Shown here piece by piece: positions 35,031 through 42,925 of a stretch of 64,000 nt of DNA. The DNA is from Arcticibacterium sp047623945. Its GTDB lineage: Bacteria; Bacteroidota; Bacteroidia; Cytophagales; Spirosomataceae. The stretch covers positions 1 through 64,000 of the forward strand of contig JBLHOT010000001.1 of NCBI GenBank assembly GCA_047623945.1, given 5' to 3'. The stretch's first letter is position 1. Each line of letters starts with the position of its first letter. The position numbers and the translations under genes are program-made. A model generated the notes under the pieces. It did not search any database. It saw nothing but the letters and a program-made list of their open reading frames with translations, and was not told the origin of the DNA.

Positions 35031-36077
35031 TCAATTTGGTTGGAACTGTCTTGAAAATATTCTTAGATAATCAGTTTTCAGATCCAGGTTTAAAGTTTCA
35101 ATAAGATTTAAAGGCATCTGAACTGCTGATAGACCATGGCCCAAAACCAGCTTTTTGCTCTTGAATAATCTTATTTGGTCATAGGCATTTGCCTCAATAA
35201 ATAATTTATGCAACCTAGGGCCACCCTCTACCACAAGCGACTGTATATTCCGTGTAGTCAATGCATCTAAAATTTGCCTAACCACAGATATGTTTGCATC
35301 CAATCTTATGTGCTCAATATTGTTTTTAGAAACACAATCGCTATGACTAAATACGATAGTTTTTGTGGTATCGTCTAAAATGTTTAAAGAAATGTTGCTA
35401 TTATATGTTGGAAAGAGTGCCAACCTAATTGGATTTTTCCCGGACCAGTTTCTGGTTGAGAGTGTTGGGTTGTCATTTATAATTGTCTGACTGCCTACCA
35501 GTATGGCATCCTCTTGTGCTCTGAGTTTATGAGAATGCATTTGAGCATAAAGGCCGCTAATTTTTGTGGGTTCTCCATTATCAAGAGCCACAAAGCCATC
35601 GGCAGACTCGGCCCACTTTAAAATAATGTAGGGCTGTTTTTTTTCTTGAACTTTAAAGAAACGTTTGTTTAGTTCTCTGCCATGCTCGGCCAAAAGGCCA
35701 GTATTTACTTCAACTCCCGCGTCTTTAAGTTTTTGAATCCCGTTTCCATTTACAGAAGGGTTAGGGTCTTGATTACAGATATACACCTTTGCTATTCGCT
35801 CTTTTATGAGTAAGTCTGCACAGGGGGGCGTTTTCCCGAAATGTGAACAGGGTTCTAATGTGACGTATGCGGTAGACTGAGGTAAAAGGCTCCTGTCTTT
35901 TACGCTTTTTATGGCATTAACCTCGGCATGCTCCTTTCCGAACTGCTGATGCCAGCCCTCACCAATGATGAGGCCATTATGCACTATGACACAGCCTACC
36001 ATGGGGTTTGGGCTTACTTGCCCCATACCTAATTGGGCGAGTTCCAGAGCCCGAAACATGAAGATTTCATCAGTCAC
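35031..36077 (-). CDS. ribD: Bifunctional riboflavin biosynthesis protein RibD
   Basis: 348 residues. The N-terminal deaminase has HAEVNAI and PCSHFGKTPPCADLL (zinc site), and the C-terminal 5-amino-6-(5-phosphoribosylamino)uracil reductase domain follows from about 150. It carries out the second and third steps of riboflavin synthesis from GTP. It stands apart from other rib genes. No FMN riboswitch is evident upstream. Confidence 0.94.
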   Translation of the reverse strand: MTDEIFMFRALELAQLGMGQVSPNPMVGCVIVHNGLIIGEGWHQQFGKEHAEVNAIKSVKDRSLLPQSTAYVTLEPCSHFGKTPPCADLLIKERIAKVYICNQDPNPSVNGNGIQKLKDAGVEVNTGLLAEHGRELNKRFFKVQEKKQPYIILKWAESADGFVALDNGEPTKISGLYAQMHSHKLRAQEDAILVGSQTIINDNPTLSTRNWSGKNPIRLALFPTYNSNISLNILDDTTKTIVFSHSDCVSKNNIEHIRLDANISVVRQILDALTTRNIQSLVVEGGPRLHKLFIEANAYDQIRLFKSKKLVLGHGLSAVQMPLNLIETLNLDLKTDYLRIFSRQFQPN

Positions 36078-36153
36078 TCAGTAATTTCTTTGTTTACCCA
36101 ATATTAATAAAACATTGCGTGGAATACTGAGTTTACACTAGGAAATAGGACAT

Positions 36154-36188
36154 AAAAAAAGCACCTGAACTTGGCTCAGATGCTTTTT
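36154..36188 (-). terminator. Terminator of typA
   Basis: Stem of AAAAAAGCA-CCTGA with TCAGA-TGCTTTTTT and one mismatch, read on the minus strand into a T run, 20 bases after the typA stop. Confidence 0.82.
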
Positions 36189-36207
36189 TAGAAAAGTATT
36201 TTAAGGC

Positions 36208-38022
36208 TTAAGCCATTTCTACTTGACGTCCCATACGCTTACGCTCGTTTTCGTCTAGGTATATTTTACGCATTCTTAAAGATTTTGGAGTTATCTCTAA
36301 GTACTCGTCTTTTTGAATGAATTCCATACAATCTTCTAAAGAGAATTGAACCTTAGGCGGAATCTTAACTGCATCATCTGCACCAGAAGAACGCATGTTA
36401 CTTAACTTTTTAGTAGTCTGGAGGTTCACCACGATGTCGTTCTGGCGGTTATGCTCGCCAATAACCATTCCCATATATATCTCTTCTCCCGGATTAATGA
36501 AAAATTGGCCTCTATCTTGAAGTTTGTCCATAGAATAAGGAATAGCAGGGCCATTGGCCATTGATATTAACGAACCGTTAGTTCTTCCTGGTAATGGACC
36601 TTTATAAGCTTCAAAAGCTTTGAATCTATGATTCATGATTGCCTCTCCTTGAGTTGCAGTCAAAACATTACTTCTAAGACCTATTAAGCCTCTAGATGGG
36701 ATGTTGAATTCTAAATGTTGTAAATCTCCTTTAGGCTCCATAACAAGTAGCTCACCTTTTCTTTGGGTGGCAAGCTCTATTACTTTCCCAGAAGACTCTT
36801 CTGGTACATCTACAGTTAATGTTTCTATTGGCTCAAGTTTTTCTCCGTTTTCTCCTTCCTTGATAATTACTTGAGGCTGTCCCACTTGTAGTTCATAGCC
36901 TTCTCTTCGCATTGTTTCTATCAATACAGAAAGGTGAAGAATACCTCTACCAAAAACCATGAATTTATCTTCAGTTTCGCCAGGCTCCACTCTCAGAGCT
37001 AGGTTTTTCTCCGTTTCTTTCATTAGTCGGTCTCTCAAGTGACGAGAAGTTACAAACTTTCCTTCTTGACCGAAAAATGGGGAGTTATTAATAGTGAAGA
37101 GCATGTTCATAGTAGGCTCATCAATAGAAATTCTTGGAAGAGCTTCTGGCTCATCAATATCTGCAACCGTGTCTCCAATTTCAAAAGATTCAATACCAGT
37201 AATTGCACAAATTTCTCCAGAGGCAACCTCAGTTACCTTCACTTTCCCTAAGCCCTCAAAAACATGTAACTCCTTAATCTTATTTCTTTTCATACTGCCA
37301 TCTGCAGTACAAAGCATCACTTGCTGTCCTTCTTTTAAAACCCCTCTCTTAATTTTCCCTACGGCTATCCTTCCTACGAATTTAGAATAATCTAAAGATG
37401 TAATTTGCATTTGAGATGGACCTTCCTGAGTCACAGAAGGTGGAATGTGCTTGATGACTGCATCTAGCAAAGCAACGATATTGTCTGTTGGTTTTTTCCA
37501 ATCGTCACTCATCCAGCCTTGCTTAGAAGAACCGTATAACGTTGGGAAGTCCAACTGGTCATCAGTCGCATTTAAGTTAAACATAAGGTCAAAAACCATT
37601 TCATGGACTTCATCAGGACGACAGTTTTCCTTGTCTACCTTATTGACAACCACGATTGGCTTTAGTCCTAAATCTAGAGCTTTACCTAATACAAAACGTG
37701 TTTGAGGCATTGGGCCTTCAAATGCATCTACCAAAAGAATAACGCCGTCTGCCAACTTAAGTACACGCTCCACTTCACCACCAAAATCTGCGTGACCAGG
37801 GGTGTCTATTATATTTATTTTTGTATCACCATATCTTACAGATACATTTTTGGATACAATAGTAATTCCTCTCTCTCTTTCTAAATCGTTATTGTCAAGG
37901 ATAAGCTCTCCAAACTCTTGATTATCTCTAAAGATTTTGGAGGCATGGATGATCTTATCTACCAAGGTAGTCTTGCCGTGGTCTACGTGAGCAATGATGG
38001 CGATGTTTCTGATGTCTTGCAT
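36208..38022 (-). CDS. typA: GTP-binding protein TypA/BipA
   Basis: 604 residues. The translational GTPase motifs are AHVDHGKTTL, DTPGHADFGGE and NKVDKENC, followed by EF-G-like domains and the TypA-specific C-terminal domain. It binds ribosomes and aids late assembly and stress adaptation. Length and domains are normal. It is monocistronic with a terminator and 200 bases of upstream sequence. Confidence 0.96.
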   Translation of the reverse strand: MQDIRNIAIIAHVDHGKTTLVDKIIHASKIFRDNQEFGELILDNNDLERERGITIVSKNVSVRYGDTKINIIDTPGHADFGGEVERVLKLADGVILLVDAFEGPMPQTRFVLGKALDLGLKPIVVVNKVDKENCRPDEVHEMVFDLMFNLNATDDQLDFPTLYGSSKQGWMSDDWKKPTDNIVALLDAVIKHIPPSVTQEGPSQMQITSLDYSKFVGRIAVGKIKRGVLKEGQQVMLCTADGSMKRNKIKELHVFEGLGKVKVTEVASGEICAITGIESFEIGDTVADIDEPEALPRISIDEPTMNMLFTINNSPFFGQEGKFVTSRHLRDRLMKETEKNLALRVEPGETEDKFMVFGRGILHLSVLIETMRREGYELQVGQPQVIIKEGENGEKLEPIETLTVDVPEESSGKVIELATQRKGELLVMEPKGDLQHLEFNIPSRGLIGLRSNVLTATQGEAIMNHRFKAFEAYKGPLPGRTNGSLISMANGPAIPYSMDKLQDRGQFFINPGEEIYMGMVIGEHNRQNDIVVNLQTTKKLSNMRSSGADDAVKIPPKVQFSLEDCMEFIQKDEYLEITPKSLRMRKIYLDENERKRMGRQVEMA

Positions 38023-38222
38023 AATGTTGATTTTCTTTGACCCAAAGTATTTAGAGGGCCCGTCAAAAAGTTTGCAAAATTAATCATTATATAGAGCAAA
38101 GACTAGCGAGCTATTTTAATATGATTGCTATCAGGCCAAAGTGACAATAATCATTAGTAGAGTACAAAAATGACTAATTGGAAAGTTGATAAATCTCTTA
38201 AAAGTGATTTTTTATCCATTTT

Positions 38223-39170
38223 CTAGGACAACTTAATCTGTGTAGCATCATACCCTCTTAAGAAGTCTTCAATATCAAGTCTCTTCTTACCAGGTATTTG
38301 AAGGCTTTTGATAGCAATTAAGCCATCAGACGTCTGCACTCCAAAGAAGCTTTTATTGTCTGTATTGATTTGGCCAGGAATAGTATGGTGAGAATCGGCC
38401 TCTAACATTTCTGTTTGATAGACTTTTAAGGCTCCTTTTTGACCGTTTTCTGTGTTATGGAAGGATGACCATGCTCCTGGATAAGGACTTAAACCCCGAA
38501 TGAAATTGTAAACTTCTTTGGTGCTTTTGGACCAATCTATTTCGCAGTCTTCTTTAAAGATTTTAGGTGCCGGTTTAAGAAAGTCTATTTCCTCCTGCTC
38601 CGTTTGTGGATATTCATTGGCAATAATAGATTTTACTGTTTTCAAAACCAACTTCCCACCAAGTACCATCAGTTTATCATGTAGGCTTCCTGCCGAATCT
38701 TCTGGGAGTATTTTAATACTTTCTCTATATATAATTTTCCCAGTATCAATTTCTTTTTCTATAAAAAAAGTAGTGACTCCCGTTTCTGCTTCGCCATTGA
38801 TAACCGCCCAGTTTATAGGTGCCGCTCCCCTGTATTGAGGAAGCAAAGAGCCATGAAGATTAAAAGTGCCCAGCCTTGGCATGTTCCAAACAAGCTCTGG
38901 CAACATTCTAAAGGCGACTACTACTTGGATATCTGCTTTATAAGACTGTAGTTCTTTTAGAAAATCAGGATTTTTCAATCTAGTTGGCTGTAAGACTGGA
39001 ATGTCATTTTCTAAAGCATATAATTTTACGGGAGACTGTTGAAGTTTTTTTCCTCTTCCTGCTGGTTTATCCGGAGCCGTTAAGACGGCTACCACTTCAG
39101 ATCCTGCTTCCACTAAGACGCGAAGACTCTCTACCGCAAAGTCTGGCGTGCCCATAAAAATTATCCTCAT
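38223..39170 (-). CDS. fmt: Methionyl-tRNA formyltransferase
   Basis: 315 residues. The N-terminal formyltransferase domain has the signature LHGSLLPQYRGAAPINWAVINGE, which carries the catalytic Asn/His/Asp region. A C-terminal OB-like tRNA-binding domain follows from about 210. It formylates Met on the initiator tRNA, whose gene is at 158-230 in this window. It is monocistronic and divergent from greA. Confidence 0.95.
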   Translation of the reverse strand: MRIIFMGTPDFAVESLRVLVEAGSEVVAVLTAPDKPAGRGKKLQQSPVKLYALENDIPVLQPTRLKNPDFLKELQSYKADIQVVVAFRMLPELVWNMPRLGTFNLHGSLLPQYRGAAPINWAVINGEAETGVTTFFIEKEIDTGKIIYRESIKILPEDSAGSLHDKLMVLGGKLVLKTVKSIIANEYPQTEQEEIDFLKPAPKIFKEDCEIDWSKSTKEVYNFIRGLSPYPGAWSSFHNTENGQKGALKVYQTEMLEADSHHTIPGQINTDNKSFFGVQTSDGLIAIKSLQIPGKKRLDIEDFLRGYDATQIKLS

Positions 39171-39305
39171 GTTGATAGCTTTATTGTTTCTGCAAAACTA
39201 AAAAAATGAAATTTCAAAAGGGATGCAGATGTTGATTAACTCAGAATAATTTGTAGGTTTGTTATGTAAAGTTTCAAAATGAAGCATCAAAGTTTATTTT
39301 ATTTT

Positions 39306-39417
39306 AAAGAACGTCTCTGAGTTAGATTCCAAATAACCCATATTGAAATGGTTTGGAACGGCAGAGATGTCCGTTCTTTTTTATGACCCACCTTATTAGA
39401 GGCGGGCAATTTTTTTT
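39306..39417 (+). ncRNA. Structured greA leader: long hairpin followed by a terminator-like hairpin
   Basis: A nested hairpin pairs 39306-39319 with 39362-39379, 39327-39333 with 39352-39358, and 39337-39341 with 39348-39351, and ends in a T run. A second small hairpin (39387-39389/39104-39106 region, that is 39387-39393 with 39400-39406) is followed by eight T at 39410-39417, only 12 bases before the greA start. This resembles two intrinsic terminators in the leader and may be an attenuator or a leader-derived small RNA, like the GraL arrangement of E. coli greA. Confidence 0.55.
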
Positions 39418-39429
39418 AAAAAAGTATAT

Positions 39430-39903
39430 ATGTCAAAATATCAATATTACACAAAAGAGGGTTATGAAAACCTGAAAAATAAGCTATCGGACTTAAAAGG
39501 TAAAGGGAGATTAGATATTGCAAAGCAAATAGGAGAAGCAAGAGATAAAGGAGATTTATCTGAAAACGCAGAGTATGACGCTGCAAAGGACGCTCAAGGC
39601 CATATGGAGTCTGAGATTTCTAAATTAGAAGTCCTCATGTCAGTTGCTAGAATTATTGATGAGTCTGCTATTGATAATTCTTCTGTATCACTAATGAACA
39701 AAGTCACCATTAAGAATTTAAAAAATGGGGCTAAGATGGTTTATACTCTTGTGGCCGAAGAAGAAGCTAATTTGAAGCAAGGTAAGATTTCTATTAATTC
39801 ACCTTTTGCGAGAGGATTACTTGGGAAAACTGTTGGTGATAAAGCTGAGATTCAGGCTCCTGCGGGAGTTGTGGAAGTAGAAATTATGGACATTTCCACT
39901 TGA
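39430..39903 (+). CDS. greA: Transcription elongation factor GreA
   Basis: 157 residues. The N-terminal coiled coil with the acidic tip is visible as ARDKGDLSENAEYDAAKDAQG, and the C-terminal FKBP-like domain with SPFARGLLGKTVGD. It rescues backtracked RNA polymerase by transcript cleavage. It is followed three bases on by a HIT protein gene, so the pair is an operon. The leader is structured. Confidence 0.96.
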   Translation: MSKYQYYTKEGYENLKNKLSDLKGKGRLDIAKQIGEARDKGDLSENAEYDAAKDAQGHMESEISKLEVLMSVARIIDESAIDNSSVSLMNKVTIKNLKNGAKMVYTLVAEEEANLKQGKISINSPFARGLLGKTVGDKAEIQAPAGVVEVEIMDIST

Positions 39904-39906
39904 TTT

Positions 39907-40296
39907 ATGGCCACAATTTTCAGTAAAATCGTTAGCGGGGAGATTCCTTGTCATAAAATTGCAGAGACTGAGGATTTCTTGGCTTTTTTGGATGTTTTTC
40001 CTTGTGCCCAAGGGCATACTTTAGTCATTCCTAAAACAGAGGTAGATTATATTTTTGACTTAGATGATGAGCTCTATTTAAGACTTATGGCCTTTTCTAA
40101 AAAAGTGGCGTCTTATGTAAAGCAGGCTATTCCATGTAAAAGGGTTGGGGTTTCAGTTATAGGGCTTGAGGTGCCTCATGCTCATGTGCATCTTATTCCA
40201 CTAAATAGTATGGCAGATATGGATTTTGGCAAGAAGCTTACTTTAAGTCAGCAAGAACTGGGTGAAATAGCTTCTCGTATCCGCTCTGTAATTTAA
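39907..40296 (+). CDS. HIT-family nucleotide-binding hydrolase
   Basis: 129 residues. The histidine triad is AHVHLIPL preceded by the H of PHAHVH (H-x-H-x-H). An N-terminal FSKIVSGEIPCHKIAE is the usual HIT start. It is Hint-like, hydrolysing aminoacyl- or phosphoramidate adenylates. It is co-transcribed with greA. The physiological substrate is unknown. Confidence 0.92.
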   Translation: MATIFSKIVSGEIPCHKIAETEDFLAFLDVFPCAQGHTLVIPKTEVDYIFDLDDELYLRLMAFSKKVASYVKQAIPCKRVGVSVIGLEVPHAHVHLIPLNSMADMDFGKKLTLSQQELGEIASRIRSVI

Positions 40297-40360
40297 TTGG
40301 GAAAGTCGAGCTTAAATCGTTATATTCTAGGATATCAATAAATACTAAAAGAACAAATTT

Positions 40361-40564
40361 ATGTCAGTTGTAAAAGTTATCGAATTAATAGCCTCATCAG
40401 AAAAGAGCATTGAAGACGCGATTCAGAATGCTGTGACATCAGCTTCAAAATCTATCCATAACATAGACTCTGTGTATGTTCAAGATATCAAAGCACATGT
40501 AAAAGATGGGAAAATCACCACTTTTGGCTGCATCTGTAAACTGTCTTTTAGAGTAGATTCTTAA
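40361..40564 (+). CDS. Dodecin-family protein lacking the flavin-stacking Trp
   Basis: 67 residues, full dodecin length, with the beta-alpha-beta-beta pattern VVKVIELIASS, a helix, then VYVQDIKAHVKDGK and KLSFRV. Classical flavin dodecins have a Trp where this protein reads NIDSVYV (Ser in place of Trp) and a Gln where it reads TFGCIC. Both flavin-contact residues are therefore replaced. A 12-mer storage particle with another ligand, or a flavin-free or calcium-type dodecin, is more likely. The terminator at 40588 follows. Confidence 0.85.
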   Translation: MSVVKVIELIASSEKSIEDAIQNAVTSASKSIHNIDSVYVQDIKAHVKDGKITTFGCICKLSFRVDS

Positions 40565-40587
40565 AAGCGGTTTCTTAAACATTAAAT

Positions 40588-40620
40588 AAAAGGGAATGCC
40601 AGTTGGTGTTCCCTTTTGTT
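40588..40620 (+). terminator. Terminator after the dodecin gene
   Basis: Stem AAAAGGGAATGCCA with TGGTGTTCCCTTTT (two G-U pairs), ending in a T stretch. Confidence 0.85.
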
Positions 40621-40731
40621 TTGGGCTGAAGGCAACATTGGCAGGTAAATTGATAATTTTTATTTGGCACTGTAATTTTTTCAACCGGTTGTGGGTTATA
40701 GGACTACCAAAACCATTTTCTTTTAACCATT

Positions 40732-42777
40732 ATGCGTAAGACACTATTCGGATTTTTGATGCTCTTCTTAACGGGATTGACTACTAATGCCCAGATTCTA
40801 GAACCAGCCACTTTTACTTTTGATACGAAAAAGGGAGAGGTGAAAATAGGAGATATCATAGAGTTAGAATTTAATGCCACTATTGAGAAGGATTGGCACT
40901 TGTATTCTTCTGACTTTGATCCGGACTTAGGTCCAATAGTGTTAGAAACGAAGTTTATTCAGAATGATTCGTATAAATTGGTGGGCTCACTTAAACCTAT
41001 AAACCCTAAAGAGCATTTTGAGGAAATATGGGAAGGGAATACGACTTACTTTGAAGAAAAAGGTCAATTTATTCAGAGGGTTCAGATCCTGAAACTTAAT
41101 CCAGAAATTAAAGGAGATATATCGTTTCAGACTTGTACAGATTTAACGGGCCGATGTATTAATTCTAAAAAGAAGTTTTCGTTTAAGATAATAGCGGTAG
41201 CCATCGGGGCTGTGGTAGCTCCAAAGGCCGAAAAGAATGATGAAGGCAATCAAGGAACCTTGGCAGCCACATCATTTGAAATAACAGATACCGAAGCGGC
41301 AGTTTCTGAAGATGTTAGTTCAGATATAGATGAAATAAATAAATTAGAAGCCGTTTTAGAGCAAGGCTCTGAAGTGATAAATACCGATAAGCCAGCTCCA
41401 AGCCCTGATGAAGCGGAGAAGGCTTCTATGTGGAAGTTTCTCTTAGGAGCTTTCGGGACTGGCTTTGCGAGTATTTTTATGCCTTGCATTTTTCCAATTA
41501 TGCCGATAACGGTTAGCTTTTTCACTAAACAAAAGAACGGTAGGGCTAAGGCTATTTTTTATGGGATATGTATTCTAATAATATTCTCATTGATGGGCCT
41601 AGTCACTATGTCATTGGGGCCTACTTTTCTAAACTTTTTAAGTACGCATTGGATACCAAACCTCATTTTCTTTTTAATATTTATCCTTTTTGGGGTATCA
41701 CTTTTAGGAGCTTTTGAAATTGTATTGCCACATGCGGCTGTCAATAAAATAGACCACATGTCTGATAAGGGTGGCTTGATAGGTATCTTTTTTATGGCAC
41801 TTACGTTGGTGCTGGTTTCCTTTTCTTGTACCGTACCTTTGGTAGGAAGTTTATTAATACTCTCGGCTAAGGGAGATGTTTTGAGACCACTTTTTGGGAT
41901 GGCTGCTTTTGGTTTGCCGTTTGCACTCGTTTTCGGCGGATTAGCTTTCTTTCCGGATTTATTGAAGAAGCTTCCAAAATCTGGCGGCTGGTTAAACGAA
42001 TTAAAGGCCGTTTTTGGATTAGCAGAATTTGCCTTGGCACTTAAGTTCTTAAGCAATATTGACTTAACACGTCATTGGGGTTTAATTCATAGAAATTATT
42101 TCTTAATGTTTTGGATTCTTATTTCAGCCATGATTACGCTTTATATTGTAGGCTTTCTACGAATGCCCCAGGATAGTAAAGTAGAAAAGAGGTCCTTCAC
42201 AAGATGGGGTTTTGCGACGCTATTCTTTGCATTTACTTTATACATGGTGCCTGGATTATCCAATAAACCTTTGAGTTTATTGTCTGGAATTTTACCTCCA
42301 ATACCCGTTTCGAATGTAGCTACATTGGATAATCCTAAAATGAAGAATTTGCCCCATGGGCTTCAAGGCTTTAAAGATTATGATGACGCTCTTGCTTATT
42401 CTGCTGAAGTGGGAAAGCCAGTTTTAATCGACTTTACCGGCTATGCCTGTGCCAACTGCCGTAAGATGGAAGAGTTTGTCTGGCCTAAAAACGAGGTGCT
42501 TACAAGATTGCAAGAGGATTTTGTGATAGCGTCCCTATATGTAGATGACAAAGCGGAGCTGCCAAGAGAAAAGCATTATGTATCAAGCTACGATAACGAA
42601 ACAAAAACTACGGTAGGAGCCAAAAACATGGATTTAGAAATTACTGTTTTTAACAATAACGCTCAGCCTTATTATGTAGTGGTAGATAGTAAAGGGAACC
42701 CTTTGCTGGATCCTTTGGGCTATTCTACGGAAGAGGAGTTTGTCAATTTCTTGGATGAAGGAAAGAGTAAGTTTTAA
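40732..42777 (+). CDS. DsbD-like protein-disulfide reductase
   Basis: 681 residues. A signal peptide (1-21) precedes an N-terminal DsbD alpha-type domain (about 25-160). An acidic linker leads to the CcdA-like eight-helix membrane domain (from about 235, starting at LLGAFGTGFASIFMPCIFP with a conserved Cys, second Cys in SFSCTVPLVG). A C-terminal thioredoxin domain has the active site CANC (C573, C576). It passes electrons from the cytoplasm to periplasmic thiol proteins. It is a single gene with a terminator. Confidence 0.92.
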   Translation: MRKTLFGFLMLFLTGLTTNAQILEPATFTFDTKKGEVKIGDIIELEFNATIEKDWHLYSSDFDPDLGPIVLETKFIQNDSYKLVGSLKPINPKEHFEEIWEGNTTYFEEKGQFIQRVQILKLNPEIKGDISFQTCTDLTGRCINSKKKFSFKIIAVAIGAVVAPKAEKNDEGNQGTLAATSFEITDTEAAVSEDVSSDIDEINKLEAVLEQGSEVINTDKPAPSPDEAEKASMWKFLLGAFGTGFASIFMPCIFPIMPITVSFFTKQKNGRAKAIFYGICILIIFSLMGLVTMSLGPTFLNFLSTHWIPNLIFFLIFILFGVSLLGAFEIVLPHAAVNKIDHMSDKGGLIGIFFMALTLVLVSFSCTVPLVGSLLILSAKGDVLRPLFGMAAFGLPFALVFGGLAFFPDLLKKLPKSGGWLNELKAVFGLAEFALALKFLSNIDLTRHWGLIHRNYFLMFWILISAMITLYIVGFLRMPQDSKVEKRSFTRWGFATLFFAFTLYMVPGLSNKPLSLLSGILPPIPVSNVATLDNPKMKNLPHGLQGFKDYDDALAYSAEVGKPVLIDFTGYACANCRKMEEFVWPKNEVLTRLQEDFVIASLYVDDKAELPREKHYVSSYDNETKTTVGAKNMDLEITVFNNNAQPYYVVVDSKGNPLLDPLGYSTEEEFVNFLDEGKSKF

Positions 42778-42803
42778 CCTTTGAAAGTAATATGGCTTTA
42801 AAG

Positions 42804-42836
42804 ATGCTCTTCTATTTTAATGGAAGGGCATTTTTT
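42804..42836 (+). terminator. Terminator after the dsbD-like gene
   Basis: Ten-base-pair stem (ATGCTCTTCT with GGAAGGGCAT, two G-U pairs) followed by six T. Confidence 0.82.
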
Positions 42837-42925
42837 GTATCTAGGCTTTTGATAAAAGGCTAAGTAACCTGTGCTAATGGCTCTATTGGGTTAGCTTGCA
42901 GTACTAATTATTCAACCTATAAATT

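Noticed and set aside
35031..36077. FMN riboswitch for ribD
   Set aside because: The 130 bases between typA and ribD hold only the typA terminator; no conserved RFN-type elements are seen.
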